DNA from: Agriotes lineatus | Lineage: Eukaryota; Arthropoda; Insecta; Coleoptera; Elateridae | NCBI GenBank assembly: GCA_940337035.1 | Contig: CALNHX010005159.1 | Span: 1 to 64,000 of the forward strand | DNA: 64,000 nt | Reading direction: 5' to 3' | Position numbers and translations under genes: made by a program | Shown: positions 10,964-20,047 of the stretch, in pieces | Position numbering within the stretch: position 1 is the first letter of the stretch | How the letters are laid out: the number at the start of each line of letters is the position of its first letter | The notes under the pieces: model-generated | The model's database searches: none | Told to the model about the DNA's origin: nothing | Seen by the model: only the letters and a program-made list of their open reading frames with translations

Positions 10964-12880
10964 TTCCGACCCAATATATAATCATTAATATTTTAGGTTA
11001 AATCCGTCTGACATTTAGTACAGTAACGATTTGAGCAAGACTATGTGGAAAGTGATTTTGATGGCAATTAAAATTCATTTAAGTACCCACAGCAAGATCA
11101 TTTGCAATATTAAATCAGTTGAAATTGATGCACCTTTTAAGATCTTGTTATGAATGTTTGGTGAAGTGCTGTTCTTCAAAAGACACTCTCAAGGTACAAC
11201 TGACCTTAGTAGTCTGGATTATAATAAAATGTGAGAAAACCTTGATTTCATCCTTACATGCATTGCATACGATGTGGTAGTGCAAAATAATAAAAATTGT
11301 TATAAGGATAACTCTTTGATTTTTTTTTTGTAAACGTCTTTCACTACTGTACTCGTATTTGGTATCTTTGTGATCGCACTGCAGCTCTATAATTGGATTC
11401 GAAAACCTACATGCCATAGCCGATCAATAACGTCTTAACCGCAATGCTTTATGAGAAAACTTACCTAGGATTTATTTTTATTTTACGACGTCTTCCCAGA
11501 ATTGCTTCCGCATAAAATGTAAAAACGTAGCACGTTCCTTTTGGGGCGGCGTACAATAGATGAAATGGGATTTGGAATTCTCATGTGTATCGATAGCTCG
11601 CTCTATTTTTTGTTCTTTATGATAGCAAGACTGAAACGAACGATTTATCGTCGTGTGCGTAATAGGGGATTTGCGGCACTTTCCACTTCCTCATCGCCTA
11701 CTTGTATGCATTCAGCGCCCGAAGTGCGACTGGGTAAAGAACGGGAATCATTTAGTGCCTCGAAGAAAATAAATCGCGCTTTATAAAATTTATGAGAGCC
11801 CTTAAGAAGGCTTCTAGAAACTGCAAATTTGCAAATATATCTAAGCGATTTCCTTGCTCCCATTCGTAACGCTTACAGGGTTTTCTTAAACCAGTTTTAT
11901 GAAACTTATAACATGGTTGGTATCTTAGATGCTATTAATTATGTCGATCGTCCCAAGTTTGTTATGTTCATATCTCTACACGGCCATGAATCGTGGACAA
12001 GCATGCTGTAGTCTAGATAGGAAATGGAGTAACCACTTATGTATTGCTTAAGTTTGCCCATATATTTAGATCTTGTCTCGCATATATTTACTTTAATATA
12101 TGCAGTAGTGGCCTCGAAACTGCTGCTTCAGTTCTATTTTGTTCACCAAAAACGCGCAGTATTCAAATATGAAATTTCCACATCAAACGCACTGTGACTC
12201 AAAAACAGGGTCGTCGAAGTATCCCCTATCGTGACACTGCATATTGATAACAAACTAGAAATTGTTTATTTATTGCTTCATCTGCGTCGCAGTTGCTTCC
12301 AATGAATTTTGTGTTCGCCTCGTCCTAAAAATGCATCGATTCGGCACAGCGAAATAACAAGGCTGTTACATCTGAAATAGGCCTCCCTTATTGTATGCGC
12401 GGTTGGTATTCATGTCACTGTTTCGTGATTTCCGTTGTCCGCTTAGCTTGCGCTTCAAGCACAGCTGAGTCAAAAACACCATTCATCTTGGTAACTGGAA
12501 CGTCCACCACATCCCTGCTTATGCGGGCAAGTATACTTGGAAACGACCAACAGCACCCCTGAAGATAAGTGACTTTGGCATTTCATTCAGTAAATGGCTC
12601 TCGAAATAAACTGGCAAGTCCATTTGCTTCCGAGAATAGTTTAGTTTTTAATGATACTATGGTAACCACTAATATCTTTACTAGACGTATGCAATCCTGA
12701 TGCCATGTTTATTTTAGAACTGGATGTTACTATATTAAGTATTTAAAGAGAGTTATATGAGCAAGCGTGTGGTAAAGGATATGTCGTATGCTGTAGAAGG
12801 TTGACAAAAGAAAATAAAAGTATGTGTTTCAACTCTCTGAACTGGAGCACAGTCGCTGGAAAATTTCTACGTTAGAGAAA
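10964..12880. other. Unassigned DNA, GC-richer at 11400-12640
   Basis: This stretch is largely non-repetitive, and several hundred bases are richer in GC than the flanks. A minus frame at 11148-11417 and plus frames at 11541-11786 and 11829-12011 exist, but none resembles a known domain. It may be conserved non-coding DNA of an intron or intergenic region, or exons I cannot recognise. Confidence 0.4.
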
Positions 12881-13667
12881 GAAATGGCGGTGAGTGAGTG
12901 AAAGACCAGAATAGTAAACAAATATTTTTCTCGCATTCGCCTCAGAGAAGGAAAACTCAGGAAAACCACCCAGAAACATCATCAGAGCAAATGAACACGG
13001 AAATTGAACTCACGACCTCCCAATTGTTGTAGGCTGTTACGGGTAAAAACCGACGTATTTTGAGGCTAGCGCCATTTGGCGTATTATTTGAATTATCCGC
13101 GTCGTTGTTCTGATTTTGTCCGCCCTGTCGCGGCTGGCGCTTTCATACTTCATTCGCTGGTCGCTGGTGAATTTTCGCTCATTTTGCCGCAGATTCTGTC
13201 AGCACTAATATCCGTGTCCTTATACTCCTTATCAGCCGAATCTGCTTTATAATTCTTACCAAATTGGTGTAACTCTCGGGGTATTTCTAGCTGTTCTGAT
13301 TCCGTAACCAGCTGTTTTTATCTCGCATAGAGCTACGATTATCCCGTATCTATCCACGTAACTATTTTATGACAGTACTTTATGAATTTTTTAGAGTGCG
13401 TAACGTCTCGGGCCGAGTTCTTCAAATTCCCCGTGAAGTTTAACTTATAATCATTTTGATTGCAATTATATGGCCTTCCGATAAGCGCCCTTAAGGCTTC
13501 ATTGAAGCTTTATTTAACTCTTAACAACTTAGTTTGTCCATTTAATATGAGTTCAATTTATACACACATTTGTTTATTGTGTTTTGTTCCCGTTGGCCAG
13601 CTAATGCTGAAAGATGTGTAACATATAGGCTATTATTTTAGATCATATAAGGTACCATATTACTGAC
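12881..13667. other. Unassigned flank of the BEL element
   Basis: Near 12950-13010 the phrases GGAAAACTCAGGAAAACCACCC and TTGAACTCACGACC recall degenerate tRNA-like insect retroposons, but no A box or second copy was found. The rest, up to the LTR, is moderately GC-rich and unrecognised. Confidence 0.3.
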
Positions 13668-14069
13668 TGTTTCGTCCCATTAGTAATATTTGTAGTTTTT
13701 AAGTTTGCACTAGTTTTAAGTTGGTACCATGTAGCGGAAGGGTGGCAACTTGCTGTCCGCCATCCTGCAAAATGGTTATTCTTGTCCTGGCGTTAGCGGT
13801 GGTTACACGTATCGTAACAAAATCGAAAATAAAGTAAGTTTAGCATTTTTTATAGTTTTATTTGTGTGGTGCCAGGCGAGAGGCAACAGCTACCAGCTCG
13901 TGGTAGTGAAATCAATCAAGGTCCTTCGAAAACGTAAAACAACGAAGAAGTTAAAAGAACAGACCATCGCGCGAGGCTCTGGGGTGCAGTTAAGCTCCAA
14001 TCATCATCGCGGCCCTGTAATTAGAGCCGTAATTCATCGTGGTGGCCCTGCATTTCGGATGCCCCAACA
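13668..14069 (+). repeat. 5' LTR of BEL/Pao element
   Basis: It begins TGTTTCGTCCC and ends GCCCCAACA, so it has TG...CA termini. An AATAAA signal lies at 13828-13833. It is followed immediately by GTAAGTTTAG, which resembles a splice donor. Compared with the 3' copy it has an extra stretch of about 10 bp near 13812 and scattered substitutions. The 128-codon open frame crossing it is not a known protein. Confidence 0.93.
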
Positions 14070-14072
14070 TTT

Positions 14073-14087
14073 TGGTCCATGCGAGCC
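14073..14087 (+). promoter_or_regulatory. Probable primer binding site
   Basis: Three bases after the 5' LTR, the sequence begins TGGTCCATGCGAGCC. A TGG start is expected for pairing with a tRNA 3' CCA end. I do not name the tRNA, because the match could not be checked. Confidence 0.6.
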
Positions 14088-14332
14088 TGGATACGAACCG
14101 GAAGCAGCCATACAGCCATTGAACGGAGGAAAGTAAGTCTGTTCCTTTTTTCCATATTTATCCTACCAATTGAAACCAATCATACTCGATTTGCACGTGG
14201 ATTCAAATTTTAACGTATATTTATTGTAGAATAGTGTAGTATTTTGTATCTATCGTAAAAACGAACATAGTAGAATTTTTATCGCACGTGTTGCATTAAA
14301 ATTTAGTCAAGTTAACGATTAATTTATACACG

Positions 14333-15319
14333 ATGACCGAATTATCGCATTTAAACAAAATTAGGGGGCAAATAAAGGCCCAGCTTACACGTTTTAAAAC
14401 ATTTATAGAAAGTTCTAATGCAATTGACAACGTTGAACAAGTAGAGGTTCGATTAGAGAAAATTCAACAATTTTGGGATGAATTTAACGATGTTCAAACA
14501 AAAATTGATTTATTAGACGACGAAAGCGGTGACGCGGAACGTGAATCATTTGAAAGTGCATATTTTTCTGCTGTTGCTAAGGTAAAAACCGTAACCAAGC
14601 AAAGGGAAAGTTTAAGTACACCGGCCGGGCAAGGGTCATTAGTGACTAACACCTCAACAAATTCCAGTAAGAATGTTAATTTGCCTGCTTTAACCCTCCC
14701 AACGTTTCATGGCGGATTTAACGAGTGGACCGCGTTTTCTGATTCGTTCAAAGCGTTAATTCATAATAATTCGGATTTATCGGACATTCAAAAATACCAC
14801 TACCTTCATTCGTGCTTAAAGAACACAGCTGCTGAAGTAGTACAATCGCTGGAGGTATCGTCAAGTAATTATGAAATAGCTTGGCAATTACTGCAAAAAC
14901 GCTTTGAAAATAAACGTTTAATAATTTACAATCACGTTAAATCGTTGGTGGAATTGCCACCAGTTTCCCGTGACTCGAGCTCGTCCATTCGTTATTTAGT
15001 TGATAATATGCTTAAGCATTTAAGAACATTAAAAAACTTAAACGAGCCTGTAGATTCGTGGGATACAATAGTTATTTATCTTATGTCAACCAAATTAGAC
15101 AGCGCAACCACACAAGAGTGGGAATTAAAATTAGATACCGATGAACTCCCCACTTTACTGCAATTTGAAACATTTTTAACGAAACGATCGCAGGCACTAG
15201 AATCAGTAGCGTCAAACAAGTTAACGAAGATTCATTTCAAACCATCCACTGCTATATCAAACAATATTCCGAAAAATAATTTTTACCGACCAAAGGAGTG
15301 TATCCTATTTAACGACTAG
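14333..15319 (+). CDS. BEL/Pao Gag-like protein
   Basis: The frame of 328 codons starts at ATG after the untranslated leader. It has an N-terminal charged, coiled-coil-like part (residues 1-100), then the Gag core typical of BEL elements around LPTFHGGFNEWTAFSDSF (near residue 125) and KYHYLHSCLKNTAAEVVQSL (near 150). This region is annotated as DUF1759 in related elements (established knowledge). It should form the particle that packages the element RNA. The frame ends at 15319, just before the zinc knuckles, which lie in another frame. In the intact family Gag and Pol are usually continuous, so the stop probably reflects a one-base shift in the last 40 bases. Confidence 0.9.
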   Translation: MTELSHLNKIRGQIKAQLTRFKTFIESSNAIDNVEQVEVRLEKIQQFWDEFNDVQTKIDLLDDESGDAERESFESAYFSAVAKVKTVTKQRESLSTPAGQGSLVTNTSTNSSKNVNLPALTLPTFHGGFNEWTAFSDSFKALIHNNSDLSDIQKYHYLHSCLKNTAAEVVQSLEVSSSNYEIAWQLLQKRFENKRLIIYNHVKSLVELPPVSRDSSSSIRYLVDNMLKHLRTLKNLNEPVDSWDTIVIYLMSTKLDSATTQEWELKLDTDELPTLLQFETFLTKRSQALESVASNKLTKIHFKPSTAISNNIPKNNFYRPKECILFND

Positions 15320-17141
15320 CAACAAACCATTTTGCCAGCTTTGCAATAAACAGTCGCATTATATATACAATTGTTTCATTTTTAAAAGGTTGCCGACTCA
15401 AGTTAAATTAAACGAAGTCAAAAAACATAAATTATGTATTAATTGTTTACGATCAACACATTTTATTAAAGACTGCTTAGCGAGCGGTTGTAAACATTGC
15501 AATGGCAAACACAATACCCTTTTACATTTAGGCAACACAAGTTCTTTTGAGGAAGCGGAATCCAGTGGAACTGGACAAATATCGGTGGAAAATAATCAAA
15601 ACGTACAGCAAACACATATGCAAAATAATCCAGTTCAACCGACTGAACAAAGACAAGCCGCAGAAAATCCATTAGTTTCATTCTACTCATTTAGAAATCG
15701 ACCAACACAAGTTCTTTTATCGACCGCGATCGTACATGTTTTTGATAAACAGGGACAACAACACAAATGTCGAATTCTTCTCGACTCCGGGTCCCAATCC
15801 AATTTTATGAGCAAGGAATTCAGCGATAGGTTACAGTTAGATCGCTTTAAAATAAATCTACCTGTGGGGGGAATTAATAGCACCATTACAAACATTGCAT
15901 TCAGAACAAACGCTACAATCAAATCAATGTTTAATAAATTTCAGGTAAAATTGTCATTCTTAATTTTGCCACAAATAACCGAAAGTTTGCCTTTGGAGCC
16001 CATTGACCTTAGTCAAATTAAAATTCCTGATAACATTGCGTTGGCAGATGATACCTTTTACCTACCAGGAAAAATTGACATTCTGTTAGGTGCAAACATA
16101 TTTTGGGACTTGTTGCACACCGAACGAATTAAATTAGGTAATCAAGGGGCAATATTACAGAAAACAAAGCTAGGATGGATTATTTCCGGAACGGTAGCAC
16201 AACCCTCTATTACTAAAACGATGTGTCATTTCGCTTATAATGAAATATCCGAGCAATTAGAAAGATTTTGGACGCTGGAAGATTGCAATAATAAAATACC
16301 GTGTAAATTAGAAGAGCAGGAATGTGAAAATCATTTTATTCAAACGCATAAGCGCGATTTCAATAACAGATTTATAGTTAGTTTGCCGCTCAAGGGGGAT
16401 GTAGCAACATTAGGACATTCCAGGGAAGTAGCCCTTAAGCAATTGTATTCAATAGAAAGGAAATTTCAACGGCAGCCCGAATTAAAATCTCAGTATCAAC
16501 AATTCATGGAAGAGTATGAAGGTTTAGGGCATATGGCTGAAGTAAAAAATATCGAAAACGATCATGTCACGTATTATTTGCCTCATCATGCGGTAGTAAA
16601 ACAATCCAGCACCACCACAAAACTTAGGGTTGTCTTTAATGGTTCCTCAAATACGTCTTCAGGGGTTGCACTAAATGATTTATTAATGATAGGTCCCACA
16701 ATTCAGCAAGACATTTTTTCGATTTTGCTTAGGTTTAGGAAACATACTTACGTTATTACCGCGGATATAGAGAAAATGTATCGCCAGATATGGATTAACG
16801 AATCGCAACGTGATTTACAGCGAATAGTTTGGCGAGATTCGCCTGATCAACCCGTCAAAACATTTAATTTAAATACGGTAACGTATGGCACCACAACGGC
16901 ACCATTTTTAGCAATCCGTTGTTTGTTTCAATTAGCGAATGAAAACGAATTTAAATTTCCAGCAACTAGTAACGTCATACGACAAGACTTTTATGTCGAT
17001 GACCTTTTATCAGGAGCAAATACTTTAGATGAGTTAATGACACGTAAACACGAGCTCACAGAAATCTTAGGTGCAGCAGGATTTAACTTAGGAAGTGGAT
17101 GGCGAATGATCCTTCCCTATTACAATCTAACTGCAATGTAG
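15315..17141 (+). CDS. BEL/Pao zinc knuckles, protease and reverse transcriptase
   Basis: The coding frame is open from at least 15300. The first methionine is 15390, but the first zinc knuckle (CQLC...C near 15335) precedes it, so that methionine is not a natural start. A second cysteine cluster starts CINCLRSTHF. The aspartic protease has LLDSGSQSNF near residue 128 counted from the 15390 methionine. Reverse transcriptase follows: LRVVFNGSS near 413, motif A VITADIEKMYRQ near 455, and motif C YVDDLL near 534. The frame runs into a stop just after the palm because a base appears to be missing in the G run at about 17091. The thumb and RNase H continue in the next frame. All visible catalytic residues are intact. 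Confidence 0.92.
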   Translation, partial: TSNKPFCQLCNKQSHYIYNCFIFKRLPTQVKLNEVKKHKLCINCLRSTHFIKDCLASGCKHCNGKHNTLLHLGNTSSFEEAESSGTGQISVENNQNVQQTHMQNNPVQPTEQRQAAENPLVSFYSFRNRPTQVLLSTAIVHVFDKQGQQHKCRILLDSGSQSNFMSKEFSDRLQLDRFKINLPVGGINSTITNIAFRTNATIKSMFNKFQVKLSFLILPQITESLPLEPIDLSQIKIPDNIALADDTFYLPGKIDILLGANIFWDLLHTERIKLGNQGAILQKTKLGWIISGTVAQPSITKTMCHFAYNEISEQLERFWTLEDCNNKIPCKLEEQECENHFIQTHKRDFNNRFIVSLPLKGDVATLGHSREVALKQLYSIERKFQRQPELKSQYQQFMEEYEGLGHMAEVKNIENDHVTYYLPHHAVVKQSSTTTKLRVVFNGSSNTSSGVALNDLLMIGPTIQQDIFSILLRFRKHTYVITADIEKMYRQIWINESQRDLQRIVWRDSPDQPVKTFNLNTVTYGTTTAPFLAIRCLFQLANENEFKFPATSNVIRQDFYVDDLLSGANTLDELMTRKHELTEILGAAGFNLGSGWRMILPYYNLTAM

Positions 17142-19537
17142 ACCCGACTGTCATCGGCAACAGTGTAAAAACATTAGGCTTGCTATGGTGTCCTAACAAG
17201 GACGAATTCCAATTTAAAGCTAATTTAGAATTAAATAGTCAAGGGGCTACCAAACGAACCATTCTTTCAACTATCTCTCAAATATATGATCCTTTGGGAT
17301 TAGCGGGTCCTGTTATAATTAGGGCAAAGGTAATTCTGCAACAGTTATGGAAAACAAAAACGGGATGGGATGAAGTATTACCGGCGGAATTACGCATAGA
17401 ATGGGAAAATTACAAAACCCAGTTGGCCTATTTAAGCGATATTACGGTACCAAGACACGCTTTAGTTATAAATAACATTAAGGTAGAACTACACGCATTT
17501 TGTGATGCGTCTCAAACTGCATATGGCGCATGTGTGTATAGTCGATCAATCGATAAAGAAAAGAATGTGGTAGTAACATTACTATGCGCAAAATCGAAGG
17601 TAGCACCACTAAAACAGGTGTCACTACCACGTCTCGAACTCTGTGGGGCGTTACTGTTATCTAGGCTCTGTAGAAACGTTATTAATGCCTTAAATATTTC
17701 AATTACCGATGTATATTGTTGGAGCGATTCGACGATTACATTAGCTTGGATAGGTGGTCAACCAGCGCAATGGAAAACGTTTGTAGCGAATCGGGTCACG
17801 GAAATTCACGAATTAACCAACAATTTTAAATGGAAACATGTAAGGTCTGAGGATAACTCCGCGGATGTAATATCGCGCGGATTAGATCCAAAAACCCTTT
17901 CGCAGTGTAAACTATGGTGGAATGGCCCGACATGGTTGGCAGAAGATTCAGAAGGGTGGCCCAAACAACAAATTAATTATAACAAACATCTGGAATTGCC
18001 AGAAAGGAAAAATCAAACACTCGCATTTTATGTTGCAAGTAGTCTTAATATTTTTGACAAATTTTCATCTTTGTGTAAACTCAAACGAGTAGTTGCGTAT
18101 TGTGTTCGATTCAAACATAATTGTCTAAATTCAGAACGTAGATATGGCCCGTTATCAGTTGACGAACTAAATATAGCAATGACACGTCTAGTGCAGATAG
18201 TGCAAAATCATGAATTTTACCAAGAAATAGCGTCACTTACGAAAAAACTTCCTTTAAATAAAAATAGTAGGTTACTCGCTTTAAATCCTTTTCTGGACGA
18301 ACAAGGACTTATTCGTGTAGGAGGAAGATTAAAATATTCCAATTTAACATACGATCAAAAATTTCCATTAGTTTTACCAAGTAAACATCGACTAACGGAA
18401 TTAATCATTCGCGAAGAGCATTACAAACATTTGCACGCTGGTACGCAGTATTTGTTGTCTTCCATTAGGTCACGATATTGGCCACTATCCGCCAAAAATG
18501 TAATTCGCAAAATCTTACGAAAATGCATAGTTTGTTTTCGTTCTAGACCACTTCATGTGGAGCAATTGATGGGAAATTTACCCAACGTAAGGATAACGCC
18601 AGCGAGACCATTTCAAAATACGGGGGTTGATTATGCCGGTTCATTCACAATCAAATTATCTCGGAACAAAACAACGAAATCATATTTATGTCTTTTTATT
18701 TGTTTAGCAACTAAGGCTGTGCACCTAGAGCTAGTTAGCGATCTAACCACTCAGCAATTCTTAAACGCTTTCAAACGATTCATGTCGCGTAGGGGTAAAT
18801 GTTCAACAATTTATTCAGATAACGCCACAAACTTTGTTGGTGCGAAAAATGAACTAAGCTCACTGGTTCAACTGTTGTCCAGCGAAGAATACAAAACAAA
18901 ATTACTCCAATATTTTACTAACGAATCTATCAAGTGGAATTTCATACCACCTCACTCGCCTCATCATGGGGGTTTGTGGGAATCAGCGATTAAATCGGTC
19001 AAAACACATTTGTATAAAGTAATCGGCAAGGTACCATTAACGTTCGAGGAATTGTACACGATATTCACGCAAATCGAGGCATGTTTGAATTCCCGTCCTC
19101 TCGTTCCTTTGTCAACAGATCCTACAGACTTTACGGCCCTCACCCCTGGGAATTTCCTCATTGGCGAAGCATTGACGGCGTTACCTCAACCAAACGTAAT
19201 GGACGTCCCGGCAAACCGCTTAACGCGGTATCAGCATCTAACACAAATGGTGCAGCATTTCTGGTCACGGTGGTCCCAGGAATACCTAACACAACTTCAG
19301 CATCGGACTAAGTGGAGAACCTTGCAGCCCAATCGGTTAGAACCAGGAACCATGGTTGTCCTGAATGATCAACAGCTACCACCACTCAAGTGGCAGCTAG
19401 GGAGAGTAATTGAGTGTTTTCCAGGACGGGACGGATTAGTGAGGGTAGTGAGTGTAAAGACAATTCATGGGGTGTGTAAAAGGCCAATAACGAAATTGTG
19501 TGTATTGCCTATAGAAACAGAACATTCAACAACGTAA
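17099..19537 (+). CDS. BEL/Pao RT end, RNase H and integrase
   Basis: This 812-codon frame overlaps the preceding one by 43 bases. The methionine at 17099 falls inside the RT region, so it is a continuation after a frameshift and not a separate gene. ILSTISQIYDPLGLAGPV is the RT connection. The RNase H part has LHAFCDASQTAYGA near residue 130 and a CWSDST motif near 205. Integrase has an HHCC-type zinc region (REEHYKHLHAG near 436, CIVC near 478). Its catalytic triad lies in GVDYAG (about 510), YSDNATNF (about 571) and GLWESA (about 624). The C-terminal tail near 760 (LPPLKWQLGRV) is a typical end of BEL integrases. Its function would be cDNA insertion. Confidence 0.93.
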   Translation: MANDPSLLQSNCNVDPTVIGNSVKTLGLLWCPNKDEFQFKANLELNSQGATKRTILSTISQIYDPLGLAGPVIIRAKVILQQLWKTKTGWDEVLPAELRIEWENYKTQLAYLSDITVPRHALVINNIKVELHAFCDASQTAYGACVYSRSIDKEKNVVVTLLCAKSKVAPLKQVSLPRLELCGALLLSRLCRNVINALNISITDVYCWSDSTITLAWIGGQPAQWKTFVANRVTEIHELTNNFKWKHVRSEDNSADVISRGLDPKTLSQCKLWWNGPTWLAEDSEGWPKQQINYNKHLELPERKNQTLAFYVASSLNIFDKFSSLCKLKRVVAYCVRFKHNCLNSERRYGPLSVDELNIAMTRLVQIVQNHEFYQEIASLTKKLPLNKNSRLLALNPFLDEQGLIRVGGRLKYSNLTYDQKFPLVLPSKHRLTELIIREEHYKHLHAGTQYLLSSIRSRYWPLSAKNVIRKILRKCIVCFRSRPLHVEQLMGNLPNVRITPARPFQNTGVDYAGSFTIKLSRNKTTKSYLCLFICLATKAVHLELVSDLTTQQFLNAFKRFMSRRGKCSTIYSDNATNFVGAKNELSSLVQLLSSEEYKTKLLQYFTNESIKWNFIPPHSPHHGGLWESAIKSVKTHLYKVIGKVPLTFEELYTIFTQIEACLNSRPLVPLSTDPTDFTALTPGNFLIGEALTALPQPNVMDVPANRLTRYQHLTQMVQHFWSRWSQEYLTQLQHRTKWRTLQPNRLEPGTMVVLNDQQLPPLKWQLGRVIECFPGRDGLVRVVSVKTIHGVCKRPITKLCVLPIETEHSTT

Positions 19538-19640
19538 TTGGACATTATTAGTTAGGTGTATATATATATATATAGTAGTAGGTAAAGTAGCCAAACATTA
19601 TTAGTTTAAATGTATACAGTTTTGAAAGATCACAACCTTT

Positions 19641-19654
19641 CAAGGTGGGCGGGA
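19641..19654 (+). promoter_or_regulatory. Polypurine tract
   Basis: CAAGGTGGGCGGGA directly precedes the TG of the 3' LTR. A purine-rich run at this place primes plus-strand DNA synthesis in LTR elements. Confidence 0.75.
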
Positions 19655-20047
19655 TGTTTCGTCCCATTAGTAATATTTGTCGTTTTTAAGTTTGCACTAG
19701 TTTTAAGTTGGTACCATGTAGCGGAAGGGTGGCAACTTGCTGTCCGCCATCCTGTAAAATGGCCATTCTTGTCCTGGCGTTAGCGGTGGTTACACGTATC
19801 AAAAATAAAGTAAGTTTAGCATTTGTTACCGTTTTATTTGTGTGGTGCCAGGCGAGAGGCAACAGCTACCAGCTCGTGGTAGTGAAAAATCAATAAAGGT
19901 CCTTCGAGAACGTAAAACAACGAAGAAGTTAGAAGAACAGACCAACGCGCGAAGCTCTGGGGTGCAGTTAAGCTGCTATCATCATCGCGGCCCTGTAATT
20001 AGAGCCGTAATTCATCGTGGTGGCCCTGCATTTCGGATGCCCCAACA
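19655..20047 (+). repeat. 3' LTR of BEL/Pao element
   Basis: It matches the 5' LTR from TGTTTCGTCCC to GCCCCAACA with about 15 substitutions. It lacks about 10 bp near position 145. The AATAAA and the splice-donor-like GTAAGTTTAGC are conserved. Confidence 0.93.

Larger units (their letters stand above)
13668..20047 (+). mobile_element. BEL/Pao LTR retrotransposon, nearly full length, frame-broken
   Basis: The element has a 402 bp 5' LTR and a 393 bp 3' LTR, a primer-binding-like site, gag, a zinc-knuckle/protease/RT/RNase H/integrase polyprotein and a polypurine tract, in BEL/Pao order. The domains place it in this superfamily without much doubt. The single long frame expected for the family is interrupted by two one-base-type shifts, near 15280-15319 and at about 17091. 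No 5 bp target duplication is present: CTGAC on the left, AATAT on the right. By eye the LTRs differ by about 15 substitutions plus a few indels, so the copy is not recent. No envelope-like frame follows integrase. Confidence 0.95.

Noticed and set aside
13750..14136. 128-codon open frame across the 5' LTR
   Set aside because: It lies almost wholly in the LTR, its 3' LTR counterpart is disrupted by indels, and no domain is visible.
15683..15922. Minus-strand frames inside the BEL coding region
   Set aside because: They are antisense shadows of the protease region.
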